Positions 1-10,115 of a stretch of DNA of 64,000 nt are shown here, piece by piece. This stretch comes from Anastrepha obliqua. Taxonomy: Eukaryota; Arthropoda; Insecta; Diptera; Tephritidae. Every line of letters begins with the position of its first letter. Position 1 is the first letter of the stretch. Below the pieces are notes generated by a model, which saw nothing but the letters and a program-made list of their open reading frames with translations, did not search any database and was not told the origin of the DNA. The position numbers and the translations under genes are program-made. Location: the NCBI RefSeq assembly GCF_027943255.1, contig NC_072895.1:71054001-71118000 (forward strand), given 5' to 3'.

Positions 1-335
1 AGTAAAATATATGTATGACAAATTTCTGGACAACACAAAAATATTTGATTAAACTCAGCTCATCACGTCTTCTTCTACAGTTTTTTTGCAAATGATGGCA
101 CATTTTCTGTTTCTTAACCTTTTCGCTTTATCTTGCCTTCGGGGTGGAGTTTCCACTAACGCTCTTGTTTTCGATTGATGCATCAAGATGGAAAATTATT
201 GGAAATTTAAAGTGTATACCAGTTCAAAAGAAGAAAGGTTTCTCGAGTATAGTTTTCATTAAGCTTACAAAACTATTAAAATTAATTTATTTTTCAAAAA
301 TTTAGTTCAATTTCATAAGTATTTATATAAATGAT
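1..335. other. non-coding AT-rich sequence
   Basis: No ORF, repeat or RNA gene that I can recognise. The sequence is AT-rich with short homopolymer runs. Confidence 0.5.
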
Positions 336-599
336 TCTTACAGCCTCTGTTGGGTGTTTTGATCGAACTTCTTCTCCTATTTGTGGTGTGCGCCTTGATG
401 TTAGTGTGAAGAGGAACCTACAATTTCATACCCGGTCTGAACGGCAAATGGTTTTTATGAAGAACCTTTTCATGGCAGAAATACACTCGCAGGTTTGCAA
501 TTGCCTACCGAGGGGCGACTGCTTGTAGAATAAGCGTTTACTATTTGTCTGGGCATTACCGGAAATAGTCACGCACTAACAAACTCAGCTGCGACGGTA
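336..599 (-). repeat. tRNA-derived SINE copy (diverged, internal deletion)
   Basis: This is one of seven recognisable copies of a SINE family in the window; 23757-24072 is the reference copy. On the minus strand the tRNA-like head lies at the right end, near 560-599, with the GTTAGTGCGTGACTA stretch of the A-box region. The family body follows, with CCTCGGTAGGCAATTGCAAA, then TTTCTGCCATGAAAAG, then ACCACAAATAGGAGAAG. The B-box region seen in the reference copy is missing, which suggests a deletion of about 40 bp. A 65-residue open frame across it on the plus strand is antisense to the SINE and is not a gene. Confidence 0.75.
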
Positions 600-706
600 C
601 GAACAACTGAAATTCGGGCTTAATTTTTGTATGTATCTTTGTATATTTCTTTACTTTACTCTTTAACTTTAAATCAAAAATAACATTTTGAGATGAATAA
701 ATAATA

Positions 707-1569
707 TTGGGTATGGGAATACGTTTCCGCCCTCGTAAAACAGGTGCCGCTGCTGATACTATTTATGTTCGCACTCTAGTAATATACTGGAGATTGGAAG
801 ATGTACTGTAAAGATCCTTTTTCAACTAACGGCAAAAATGTCTACGTTCGTTCCGAAAAAAGAGCATTTTCGGGAAGTCATGCTTTATTATATTATTATT
901 CATTATTAAAGTGCAGTTGAAACGTGTCGTATATTGATCAATATTTACGTTAATCACGCTCCATCAAAAACAACTGGGAATTTCGACGTGAGTGATAAAG
1001 ATCGCGAAAGGACACCGAGAATTCGAAGATACTCAACTACAACAATTATTGGATGAAGACGCATGTAGATCCCTTGATGGTATGTCTTAAAAGTTGGATG
1101 TTGACAGATCAACCGTCGGTAAACGTTCGCATGCGATGGGAATGGTCCAGAAAGCAGGTATCTTGGTGACACATCAATTGAAGAAGAGGGATTCGAGTGA
1201 GATGCTTCTTCAACGGCTGAAGGCATATGATAACCCTAAGCGTCGAACCAGATGAGCCAGGTCCAGCGCCAGCGAAACAAAATAATTCGAAAATTATGCT
1301 GTGCATTTGGTGGTATCCGAAGAGTGTCATCTATTAATAACTCCTTAAACCACCTGAAACCATCACTGGTGATCGTTACCGAGTGCAGCCCATGTGTTTG
1401 AAAGAAAAGCGGCCAAAATGGATTGGATTACCATCTGTTCCGATCAATGCAGTCAGCACTTATTGGAGAGCGGTTCACTTCTTACGACAGCATCGCTAAC
1501 TGGCATTTAATTGTTTAAATAATTCGTAACTTTGGCTAAGAAAAGAGGGAAACTTATTCTCATACCCAA
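707..1569 (+). mobile_element. internally deleted mariner-family transposon with both terminal repeats
   Basis: Cut-and-paste DNA transposon of the mariner family, 863 bp, flanked by TA at 705-706 and 1570-1571, the expected target duplication. The left end reads TTGGGTATGGGAATACGTTT. The right end, reverse-complemented, reads TTGGGTATGAGAATAAGTTT. Full mariners are about 1.3 kb, so roughly 400 bp are missing. Inside are scrambled pieces of a transposase resembling the mauritiana subfamily: a helix-turn-helix stretch near 1030-1210, then YDNPKRR-like sequence, LCIWW, LLKPPETITGDRY and KEKRP around 1225-1420, and a terminal HLFRSMQ-like piece near 1440-1500. A second copy at 8345-8711 shows the same internal junction. 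No function is possible without a transposase supplied elsewhere. Confidence 0.85.
960..1515 (+). pseudogene. mariner transposase remnant
   Basis: Degenerate coding region of the 707-1569 mariner. Recognisable peptides occur in order in different frames: LQQLLDEDA (near 1035-1065), GMVQKAG...HQLKKRDSSEMLLQR (near 1137-1217), then directly YDNPKRR (near 1225), LCIWWYP, LLKPPETITGDRYR (near 1340-1385), KEKRPKW (near 1402-1423), and a C-terminal LFRSMQSAL...FTSYDSIANW (near 1437-1505). In an intact mariner the TGDEKW block with the first catalytic Asp lies between the MLLQR and YDNPKRR blocks; it is deleted here. The block with the second Asp (HDNARPH) is also deleted. Stops and frameshifts interrupt the rest. 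Related to mauritiana-type mariners by motif wording. Confidence 0.8.
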
Positions 1570-1661
1570 TAATAAAATCTTCTTTTTATTGTTGACCGAA
1601 ACTTTTTTTATAAAAAACCAAACGCCCATACATGTGAGGCTATTCTAACTAAAATAAAAAT

Positions 1662-1760
1662 CGGCGGCCGCCGTAGCCACGCCACGAATAAGAGAAGGAG
1701 CTCAGCCAAACATTTAAAAATAGTGTACACGCCAATTATGTATATATATATATACATATA
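1662..1760 (+). repeat. collapsed SINE copy (head joined to tail)
   Basis: Plus-strand SINE relic. The first 16 bases of the head (GGCGGCCGCCGTAGCC) are joined to the 3' part of the body (GGAGCTCAGCCAAACA) and then to the tail GTGTACACGCCAATTAT, followed by a (TA)n run. About 200 bp of the internal region seen in the full copy are missing. The junction is seen directly by comparison with 23757-24072. Confidence 0.75.
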
Positions 1761-3064
1761 AAATAAAAATTATGAAATCTATGGAAATCATAAAATCACA
1801 AGTACGTATTTGTCCTGATGTGTTTGTCTATGTACTTGTACATGACCGCATTGAAATTGAATTATTTCAATTTACAAACTAAATGGGCAAATATTTCTTG
1901 CACCAAGACCTTTTATGCATTCACACATACACTTACATTTGATCAGACATGTAAGAAACTTCAAATTTATCATTTTTTCTTACTCTCTTTCACGAACAGA
2001 CATTTATTTACTGTATTTATATTGCTATGTATACTACATATAAATACAAGCTCGTTAAACAATAACAACATGTGCAAACAAAAGAGAAAAGAATGATGAA
2101 AAATAATTATTATGTGACAAAGTCATTCTAGTTGTGTTTATGTGCAAGAAAAGATATACATGGTGTATATATAGTATGGCAATTGAGTCAACAGCTTTTC
2201 GCTTTCAGCATCACGTAATCCATTGCAGCACTTAAAAGGCTAGAGGCATATCAATACTAACATCAATTAATAATAGCATTTTCACGTAGTAGTTGTGCTG
2301 TGTTTTGCATGACACATTCTCCATATTAAGTTCAGCCTACGCAGTGCGATTATTCTAATAATGTTTTTGTGTGTGAGTTAAATAAGAATGGCATGTGCGA
2401 AAGAACAGCAGATGAGGGTGATAGTTATTCCACAATTATTGGCGGTGCAAGTGTTGTTTTTGTTTGTGAACACAGAATGGATAAAGTTACGTAAAAACCA
2501 ATATATTATACAATCAACGACATGTCTAAGTAGGTAAACTGCAATAGCCTGGGGTTAATGCTTCGAAAACTAAAGTACTTCCATTCACAAAGCATTGCAA
2601 ACTAGAACCCTGTCACTTATTGGTGTAAATATTACACAATCGAAAGGTGCGAAATCTGTACACCCAAATTTTTTTTGAAAAGAAATTTCGAATAGCAGGA
2701 AAGTGTTTAATGTTCATTTTATGTACGTAGCAGCTATGAGACAATTTTCCACTCGCAGTTAGAGTAGGTTTACATCAAATTCCTTCCACAAAGCTTGCAA
2801 AGAATGTAATGAATGTCAGGTTTTTAAACAACCGGCGCAGTAAATCTTATAGGGCGCTGGAGACGCTCTAAAACATTCGAATTATACATGGAAATATCCA
2901 CAGCTTTACTAGCACTGTAAAGTAGAACATTATACGAGTTGCCGATTATGTAAAAAAGCCAATATCCCTTATCAGAAAGACTTTTATTGTAGCACAGGTT
3001 AAGAAAAAATAGTAGTATTTCATATATTTGTATGGTTAACAATAAGAATCATTAAGCGTTTGAT
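1761..3064. other. non-coding, no recognisable feature
   Basis: AT-rich sequence with short open frames on both strands that show no family motif. I see no transposon ends, RNA genes or long repeats. Confidence 0.45.
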
Positions 3065-3067
3065 AAT

Positions 3068-3340
3068 AGTGTTCGGTATGGTGGCTTATCTCTAATTACC
3101 GATATCATGTCAATTGACCCAAATAATATACATCGATTTGGACTTTGTATTTATGGACACTGTGCCAAAGAAAACATTAAACTATTAAATGCTCCTTACC
3201 ATGCGGCAGCTAGAAGGAGTATCCGCGCGTTTCCAACATCACTAACAAAAGCTGTTCTTGCAGAAGCAGGATATACCACAAAGAGTCAACCGCAACACAA
3301 TAATGCTCCTACCCAAGCTTCTTCACTGCAGAAATAAAAT
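3068..3340 (+). pseudogene. reverse transcriptase thumb remnant (non-LTR)
   Basis: Frame with HRFGLCIYGHCAKENIKLL followed by APYHAAARRSIRAFPTSL. In jockey-group and I-group elements this is the thumb region after the YADD catalytic motif, where the protein reads like 'YG..LYGHCA...L...Y..A.R...GAF.TS'. The palm domain is absent, so the fragment has no catalytic core. A frameshift near 3290-3310 separates it from the RNase H frame downstream. Confidence 0.65.
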
Positions 3341-3947
3341 ATTACTTGGACTGGTAAACTCAGCGAAGCAAGAACATAAAAATACCCGCAAACCGCCCAA
3401 CATACAATGTTGTGTTGAACTAATGCACAAACTGAATGTCACATCAGATGCGATTTTGCCACCAACCACAGTTTTCCCACCAGGCTTGAATCCAAAAATT
3501 ATTTTTATCGCGGATTTGCTAAAACTCCCCAAAGAGTCCACCTCCTCTAATAAATACGTCCAACACTTTAATGAAATCGTTGCTCCTTTAAGAAACGAAT
3601 GGGAGTTCGTTTATACCGATGGATCTAAAACAGACACCAGTACATCGTTTGCAGTCACAAACCAGCTTGGTGTCACAATCTCAGTCGAGGCTTTAACTTC
3701 CTACTGCTCAGTATTCACAGCGGAAGCAGCTGCATTGCTTGAAGCGGTAGTTTATAGCTCCAGCAAAGACGGAAAATTCATTATTTGCAGCGATAGTAAA
3801 TCCGTAATGGACGTTATATTGAACCATTCTAACGAAACTCCAATAATCACTGAAATCCGAAATAATATTGCATCAAATAAAAATTCCATAAGGATCATGT
3901 GGGTTCCGGGTCATGCCAGAATACATACAAGGCAACGAGTGTGCTGA
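3310..3947 (+). pseudogene. RNase H domain of I-like non-LTR element
   Basis: Ribonuclease H degrades the RNA strand of RNA:DNA hybrids during element replication. The acidic active-site residues are visible in order: D in YTDGSK (near 3615), E in FTAEAAALLEAV (near 3720), D in ICSDSKSVMDV (near 3790), and the WVPGHA segment (near 3900) with the conserved His. The frame breaks right after GHAR, and the continuation (QGNECADTRAKEA, with the last acidic residue) is in another frame at about 3928-3970. The open frame upstream of YTDGSK carries the spacer between RT and RNase H. Confidence 0.8.
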
Positions 3948-4402
3948 TACTAGAGCCAAAGAAGCCACCTAAGAACCCCTTCACTTAAGTGTACATTTTA
4001 CTACCAAAGATATTCGAAAAATTATACTAAAATCTCTTCAGGATACATACAATAGCCAATGGTTTAATTATCAACACCACTACAAAAAGTACAACCCTGT
4101 TGGCATCAAGCCGATATATCCTACACACATGTATTCCAAGAACCTCAAGATATTCACAAGCCTTCGAATCGGTCACACTAGAGCCACTCATGTTCACATC
4201 CAAACAGCACAGTCAAACCAGCCTGCCCTTTTTGCAACTCAGACGACTAGACGACTTCACACCTCCTTGATACCTGTCCAGGATTGAAATGCACTAGGAA
4301 TGCAATTCATCCTAACCTTGAACTTTCGAAGCTACTCAACAACACAGATGACACTAGCATTAATTTAATTTGTAAATTTATTAAACTAACTAAATTAAAA
4401 CT
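3925..4402 (+). pseudogene. C-terminal region of I-like ORF2
   Basis: Interrupted reading frames after the RNase H domain. The first frame gives QGNECADTRAKEAT, then a stop, then KDIRKIILKSLQDTYNSQW and LRIGHTRATHVHI. A frame change near 4220 leads to CPFCNSDD...HLLDTCPGLKC and a final LICKFIKLTKLKL before a stop near 4402. The C-x2-C...H-x4-C arrangement is the zinc-knuckle-like motif that closes ORF2 of RNase H-containing non-LTR elements. Confidence 0.6.
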
Positions 4403-4640
4403 TTAACTCTTTGCGAAAACTAGATATACATATATAAAATTATGCTCCGGTCAAACTCACACTACCCACTAATCTTCTAATACTCCCTCAACTCCACTCT
4501 CCCATCGTCTCGTATAGTTACTTACCTATATTATTACTCTAGTTAAGATACCATAAGGCCCTGGCAGTCAGTGCTTATTTCGTAAGTGGAAAGTTATTAA
4601 TAACTGTTACTCTTTTAAATAAATAAATAAAAAAATAAAA

Positions 4641-5526
4641 ATTTACATCTAGACGTCTTCTTATAAAAATTGTTTACTTGCAAGCTTACGCATTGTAAGA
4701 CAAAAACTGAAGAGTTAAAAAAAAAATATTTAATCATTTTGAGATTTATTCAATTTTAAAAGTTATGGTATAGAATTGTTTCAAGTGCAATATTTTTGGT
4801 TCCTTTTGGTTTTTGTAGAACAAATTTTATTTAGTTTTTTGGGTCATATTTAAAAAATAGTTAAGAAAATAATATAGGGTTCTATTCAAAACTGTTTGGA
4901 AAAAAAAGCATTTTAATGACTGTGACTCCGCAATTCCTGTCAGTTTCATAATGGAGTCCCCATATATTTTGGAGTTATTTCAAATAACTTCGGCGAATCA
5001 GTGAAAAGTACATGCCTAGCCAAGCGAATGAGCGAATCAGTAAAATGGGCTCATAATAAGCATTTTACACACAATTGTACGATTATGCTCGTACTACGCC
5101 AGTAAGAATATTGTCACTTATCGACAATAATCGTCCCATGTGTGCAAAAGCAGGCTCCTCTTTTTGTGCGTTCTATTTTGTACATCTTAATTCGATTGGA
5201 GAAAAGCGTTCTGAAATATTTGGAGGAAATCTTTATAGAAATCATAACAAAATATTTTACTAAGTAAAAACATTAAGACAAAAGGAATCGCATTCAATTA
5301 TAATTATATAATAAAAATACCTTCAATTATTTTCTTTATTAAATATTTAATAATAGAGATGTTTACTAAAACGTATTTAGCATATGGCGTCCCTTAAATT
5401 AATGATTGAAGGATTTCTTTTTCTGGTGATTCAACTACCACCAACAACTAACAGTCACTTTGGTATCTCGTAATGACTGGTGCCTAAGTTTCAGAATAAA
5501 AATTAAAAAAATGTATCAGAATGTAT
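4641..5526. other. non-coding, no recognisable feature
   Basis: Low-complexity AT-rich sequence. No transposon ends or coding signal are recognised. Confidence 0.45.
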
Positions 5527-6025
5527 CTGTCCTATGAACCAAATATATTTTTTCGGAAAGGGGAGATTTTCATGTACACGTCAGAAGTTTTTTTCTAAAT
5601 TTTCGACATGAAGGAAAATTTTTAATGCAACAATTTTTAATTTTAATATAATAAAATTAATAAAAAAATTCGGGGTTTTATATCTCTATTGTAATGCGGA
5701 GTGAAATACCTTTCTTTTGATACCCACATCGGCATATCTCGTGCAATTTTTTTTTTTAATTTCGAACAGGTGGTAGCCCTATGAAACATTATCAGTGGCA
5801 ACACCTAGGTGAAAAGTCTAGATATGTGATGCACTATCTGTGTGCCCAATTTCATTCAAATCCGTTAAGCTAATCCTGAGACCGTGTGGCTATACAGATA
5901 TGCATACAAGAATTGCTCGTTTAAAGTTATAAAATACAAAAAAAAATTGTGACGTGTACATGAAAATCGCCGATACACGTGTTTTATTTTTTATTCCAAA
6001 AAAGCATATTTGGTTCATAGGACAG
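5527..6025. mobile_element. 499-bp MITE with two-block terminal inverted repeats
   Basis: The left end starts CTGTCCTATGAACCAAATAT. The right end is its perfect reverse complement, ATATTTGGTTCATAGGACAG (6006-6025). A second inverted block lies inward: GATTTTCATGTACACGTCA near 5565-5585 and TGACGTGTACATGAAAATC near 5950-5968, with unequal spacers between the blocks. Flanks are AATGTAT on the left and AATGTGT on the right, a possible 7-bp target duplication with one mismatch. No coding capacity. The superfamily is unknown; the target-site length would fit a hAT-like or Mutator-like element only loosely. Confidence 0.7.
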
Positions 6026-7143
6026 AATGTGTGTAACGCGGTGTTATGACACTAAACATTTCGCTCCACTTCCCTTGGATCAAGCTTACATTCTTATTGT
6101 CATATATTGTGAAATAGCTTTACGAAGTTCAATAACTAGCTTAAGATTCAATTTTTTTCGCTACTTTAAATCAAATAATACTAGTGGAAAAATGCATAAA
6201 AAAACTTGAGGCTTCAACTAAATGCTATGCCTGCCAGTGAAGTATGTAGAGAGAAGATGATGGCAAGTTCAGAGTAGGAGCTGACTGCTGACAAGGTTGC
6301 TTAACTTACTCAACTTACATTTCAATTTAACAGTTTAAGCTTTTAAATATGAAATGCGAAAAGCAAGAAAAGGTTTACACCAAACCATTGCAGGGTATTT
6401 GTGCAATTTTAGTACGAAATGTTTCCGCGTTTAGAACTCCAAAATGCTCAGTTTATTTAAAGAATATAAATTTCATTGCAATTTTGCTCAGTGAATTAAG
6501 ATTTTAAATCAGTCACTACCGAATGGACCACTTCTATGCATTTCCCTTATTATTTTTTCCAAATTTTTCTTAATTCTCTTAACTTTCTTCATTCTAATTC
6601 TGCGTCTAAAACACACGCGCATACCATTTATGTAGACGTAATTTTTTACACTGTTATGTTAAAAATTAATTTTAAACAATCTACGACATAAAAATGTATA
6701 TTAAAAACAATTTAAAATATTCCCATGGTATGAATATATAGTTCGGGCATGCTAATTAGCACACTCCTATTAACTGAACAACTTCAAGTTGTATTCAGAA
6801 AAGCACACAAAAATTTGCTAAAAATACTTAAATTTTATCAATGCAGTTTTCTACACATGCCGAAAAAATATGAATTCAAAACAAGGACGCAAGCTAGTTT
6901 TGACCTTTTTTGGCGATGTCGTCCGCGCCCATCTGAACGAAAAAAATAAAAAATGTTATGAAAATAAGAAAATATGCTAAAACAAAAACATGTTGCGAAC
7001 AATTAAATATGCTATTGAACTTAATTAGAGTTTACTGAAGCAGCGTTTTTATGACACTAGTGCCGCGCTTCTGTTGCTCATGGATGATATCAGTTCTTAA
7101 CAGATTATTCTGGTATTTGATACCATTCCCTCCAAATTGTATT
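6026..7143. other. non-coding, no recognisable feature
   Basis: AT-rich sequence without recognisable genes or repeats. Short open frames here have no motif I know. Confidence 0.45.
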
Positions 7144-7881
7144 TTAAGGGGGGGGGTAGGGTCACAAAATCGAAATTTTTTTTCTTCACTCATCTTATAG
7201 TAAATCATTTCAAGAATGTTGTGTCAAAATTTTAAGTGGATCGGAGCAGAACTCTCAAAGTTATAGCCTTTGTAGGCACTCTACCTCGAATGCGGAGCAT
7301 CGATAATTTCTCAGAGTCATTTTTTCAAACGCGTTTTTCCCGAAACGACTTCTTAAAAGTCGGTGCCAATCACAACTCCGAAACTATTCAACCGATTCTT
7401 TTCAAATTTGGCACACGTTTTCTAAATCAAAAATACCTCCCCCCTACACTGTTTTTTTTTATTTTTTTTTTTTTAAGGTTGTTTTTCACTTACAAATATG
7501 GCGAAAATTTTCGCCAAAAATGCTCGTTTTACGTTTTTTTGCCACCAAAACTACAAAAATGAAAAAAAAAAAATTTTATTAATGTAGGGGGGAGCATTAC
7601 GTCATACTTTAACTGAAAAATTCGACTTTTTTAGTTTCAGACGATTCTACGACGAATGCCGATTGGCACCGCAGAGCACCTCTCGAAAAACATATCTCCA
7701 AAAAAACTCTGTCATGGGCTTATTTGTCAATATTTTTATTATTAATATTTTTTAAAAGCTTATTGAAAAGATGTACAATAACATGTAACTGATTTTATTA
7801 AAGTATCTTAAGCCATATTTCTGTAAAAAATTCACAAAAAAAGTGTTTTTTTTTTAGCGCTAAACCCTACCTCCCCCTTAA
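7144..7881. mobile_element. TTAA-flanked MITE, copy A (730 bp)
   Basis: TTAA at 7144-7147 is followed by a run of nine G and TAGGGT. The right end is ACCCTACCTCCCCC followed by TTAA at 7878-7881. The ends are therefore inverted repeats (G-run, then GTAGGGTTTA-type sequence) with TTAA on both sides, as in piggyBac and Kolobok superfamily transposons. The interior is non-coding and T/A-run rich, with CAAACGCGTTTTTCCCGAAA near 7325. The open frame at 7236-7562 is an accident of this composition. Architecture, length and several interior motifs resemble the MITE at 47393-48129. Confidence 0.65.
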
Positions 7882-8344
7882 AGATCACCAAATGCCTTCT
7901 GTTTAAAAAACATAAGACGTCTATCGATTATTGTTCAGAATTTCTCAAACCGGTGCAAGTCAACAGGTCAAGCCACTAAGGGGATTTTTTTCTTAAAGCA
8001 CGAGGAAACGTTTGATCTGCCATTGACAGAGGGAGAGGCAGGCATGGACAAATGGAACCTATTTCAATTAAAGTAGCTATGAAACGAATATGCACGATTT
8101 TCTACGGTGACATACAAGTTTAAATTGTAGACCGAAGATAATGTGAGGACAAAAGGAAGTACAAATTGATTTACTGGCTAGAAAAAGATAGAAAGAAGTT
8201 TTGGGTTCGAATTTGATGACTAGAGATACATCTACTTCCGATGAGTAATGTATAGATAATATTATAAAAGATGAAAAAAGGATAAAAAGTTCTGTTAGTT
8301 TTGCTTTTGTTCGTATGCATTGTCTACTCATAAATTATACTCAG
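7882..8344. other. non-coding, no recognisable feature
   Basis: AT-rich sequence. The minus-strand open frame at 8077-8331 has no recognisable motif and no upstream gene context. Confidence 0.4.
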
Positions 8345-8711
8345 GCACGCTCAAACTTTTTCGACGCTTAGGGGTATCATAAACCTTTACCTTTTGCCGC
8401 TCAAAAAGCATTTCACTCGTCACCAAACGTGTCTCAAATCCCTCTCCTTCAATTGATCTATCATCCAGTTACCTGCTTTCTGGACCATTCCCATAGCGTG
8501 TGAACGTTTACCGACGGTTGGTCTGTCAACATTTGCTGCACTTTTCCTTAAAAGGTAATACTAAAGCATGACTTCTCAAATGCATGTCAACTACTGCAAA
8601 CGAGACCTCACATATACACCTTCAAATCACCAGTATATTACTAGAGTGAACACAAATAGTATCAGCAGCGACACCTATTTTACGAGGGCGAAAACTTATT
8701 CCCATACCCAA
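8345..8711 (-). mobile_element. truncated second copy of the 707-1569 mariner lineage
   Basis: The reverse complement starts at 8711 with TTGGGTATGGGAATAAGTTT, the same terminal repeat as 707-1569. It runs through the same 5' region and transposase pieces: GTTGACAGACCAACCGTCGG near 8510-8530, GGAATGGTCCAGAAAGCAGG near 8475-8495, and CCCCTAAGCGTCG near 8365. It breaks off near 8345, so the right terminal repeat is lost. It carries the same internal deletion junction as the first copy, in which the methionine-rich MLLQR-like segment is followed directly by the Y-D-x-PKRR segment. Confidence 0.75.
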
Positions 8712-9845
8712 CATGTATATAATATATATATAGACATGAGGCTTAAATCAGCGTGAAAACTAAACTAAAACTAACTAAAAAAGTAAATCGTTAAAAAAAT
8801 TAAAATGAGTGGAGGAATAAGAGATTAAAAAAACACAAACTCTAACCCTAAAAAAGGACATGAAAGAAAGTCAATTAATTTGGAATACATAAAAACAGAG
8901 AAAAAATCTAAAACAAAATGAAAACCAAAAACCAAAAAGCGCGCAAAAAAACTAAAACGAGAAAATACTCAGTGTTAAGCCTAGAGAAGAAGAGTAACAA
9001 AAAAAAAAAAAAACAATTAAAATGAGAGAATCTCTTTGTAAAGCAAAGAAAAAAACATTGCAGAAAAATTTAAAGCATGGCAATATGATAACGCTGTCTC
9101 TCCCGATTCAAGGCGAATCCGTGAAAGAGAAAGTCACCGAAGCAACAACCAAATTTGCATTTATTCTGTTTATGTCCATTGGTGATCGGAATGCCAAAAT
9201 TCCAATTTAAATGTAATCAAATAGAGAAATCAACTCCAAAAAGTAATGCCTCTTTGACATTCAACCACCACCATCAGCCGCTCATACACAACATACATTT
9301 GCCTTGTTACGATGCTCAAACCTAAATTCTTCCATCTGGATTACAAAGACTAAATTTCGATTCGCCGTTGGACGGTATGGTATTTTTCACACTTCCTCCA
9401 CGTCTTCCCTTTCTGTTGGCGATTGAAACTTCAGGTTTTTGCAAACTTTGGTATTCACTTACGTTTTTTTAAAGTGGTTAGCTGCAGATTCGGGTAATAA
9501 TACTTATTCCCTGTTTGAGTTGGATGTGAGCTTTTACTTGAGACAAAGTTGTAAATGGGTCCTTCATGGTCCAGCAAACAATGATCTAATCTTTTTATTC
9601 AGTAATAATTGCTTACTATTGAAGAAAATTAACAGTTATATTTTTTGGAGAAGGATACTTATTCCTCTTATGTTAGCCAGATACTTATAACTATTGTACA
9701 AAGTGGGATACAAAGAAAATTCTGAATAAATAGTTATGAACAAGCAAACTCTTTGCTAATGCACTAGAAAATTCAATTACGGACACTGGTATCTGCAAAG
9801 AAAGAATAATGAGGGTTCTAAAGGGTATTTCAAAAGTGACGCAAG
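8712..9845. other. non-coding; A-rich tract at 8756-9045
   Basis: The stretch 8756-9045 is unusually A-rich (many AAAAAC and AAAACTAAA runs) and could be a degenerate tail or simple sequence. The rest shows no gene or repeat I recognise. Confidence 0.4.
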
Positions 9846-9849
9846 TTTA

Positions 9850-10115
9850 GCCCAGAGAACAATGCATTAAAATTATTGAAGCCTGTTATGAAAAAGGTCG
9901 ATCAAAAATGTTCTTAAACATTATATGAAAATTCATAAATTTTTTGGTGGAAGTAAGCAACGGATTGAATCTACAATTCGAAAGTTGGTGAAAAAAAGTA
10001 CTGGCAGACCCCAAAAAACGGCTTTCTGTTGTTGAACAATCTTCAACATCGATATCTCGATGGTTTCAACAATGAGGCACTCATGAATCGACTGCTTGGC
10101 TAATTTTGCCTATAG
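9850..10115 (+). pseudogene. rosa-type mariner transposase N-terminal remnant
   Basis: A broken frame gives EQCIKIIEACYEKGRS (about 9855-9905), then FFGGSKQRIESTIRKLVKK (about 9938-9995) and TGRPQK (about 9998-10015). This matches the N-terminal helix-turn-helix wording of DD41D/rosa-like mariners, where the protein reads E-Q-R..I...YYENGRS followed by a second helix-turn-helix with ESTIRRLV and a TGRPR motif. Frameshifts lie near 9905 and 9995. No terminal repeats are found. The catalytic domain is absent. Confidence 0.55.

Larger units (their letters stand above)
3065..4640 (+). mobile_element. 5'-truncated I-like non-LTR retrotransposon fragment
   Basis: The 3' third of an RNase H-bearing non-LTR retrotransposon. 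It begins inside the RT thumb (near 3068), continues through an RNase H domain (about 3600-3960) and a C-terminal region with an LRIGHTRATHVH motif (near 4160-4200) and a Cys/His-type LLDTCPGLKC motif (near 4250-4290). It ends in a 3' UTR with a TAAATAAATAAATAAA-type tail at about 4614-4640. The LRIGHTR...H motif and a TAA-rich tail are features of the I clade. The assignment to I rather than another jockey-group clade is inference. The fragment is dead: it lacks the RT catalytic core and the endonuclease and has several frameshifts. Confidence 0.75.

Noticed and set aside
331..528. 65-residue open frame with a repeat of similar frames at 46870-47073 and 55101-55390
   Set aside because: All three are open frames running through copies of the same tRNA-derived SINE; the similarity comes from the repeat, not from a protein.
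7236..7562. 108-residue open frame
   Set aside because: Lies wholly inside the TTAA-flanked MITE and ends in poly-F and poly-L runs from T tracts.
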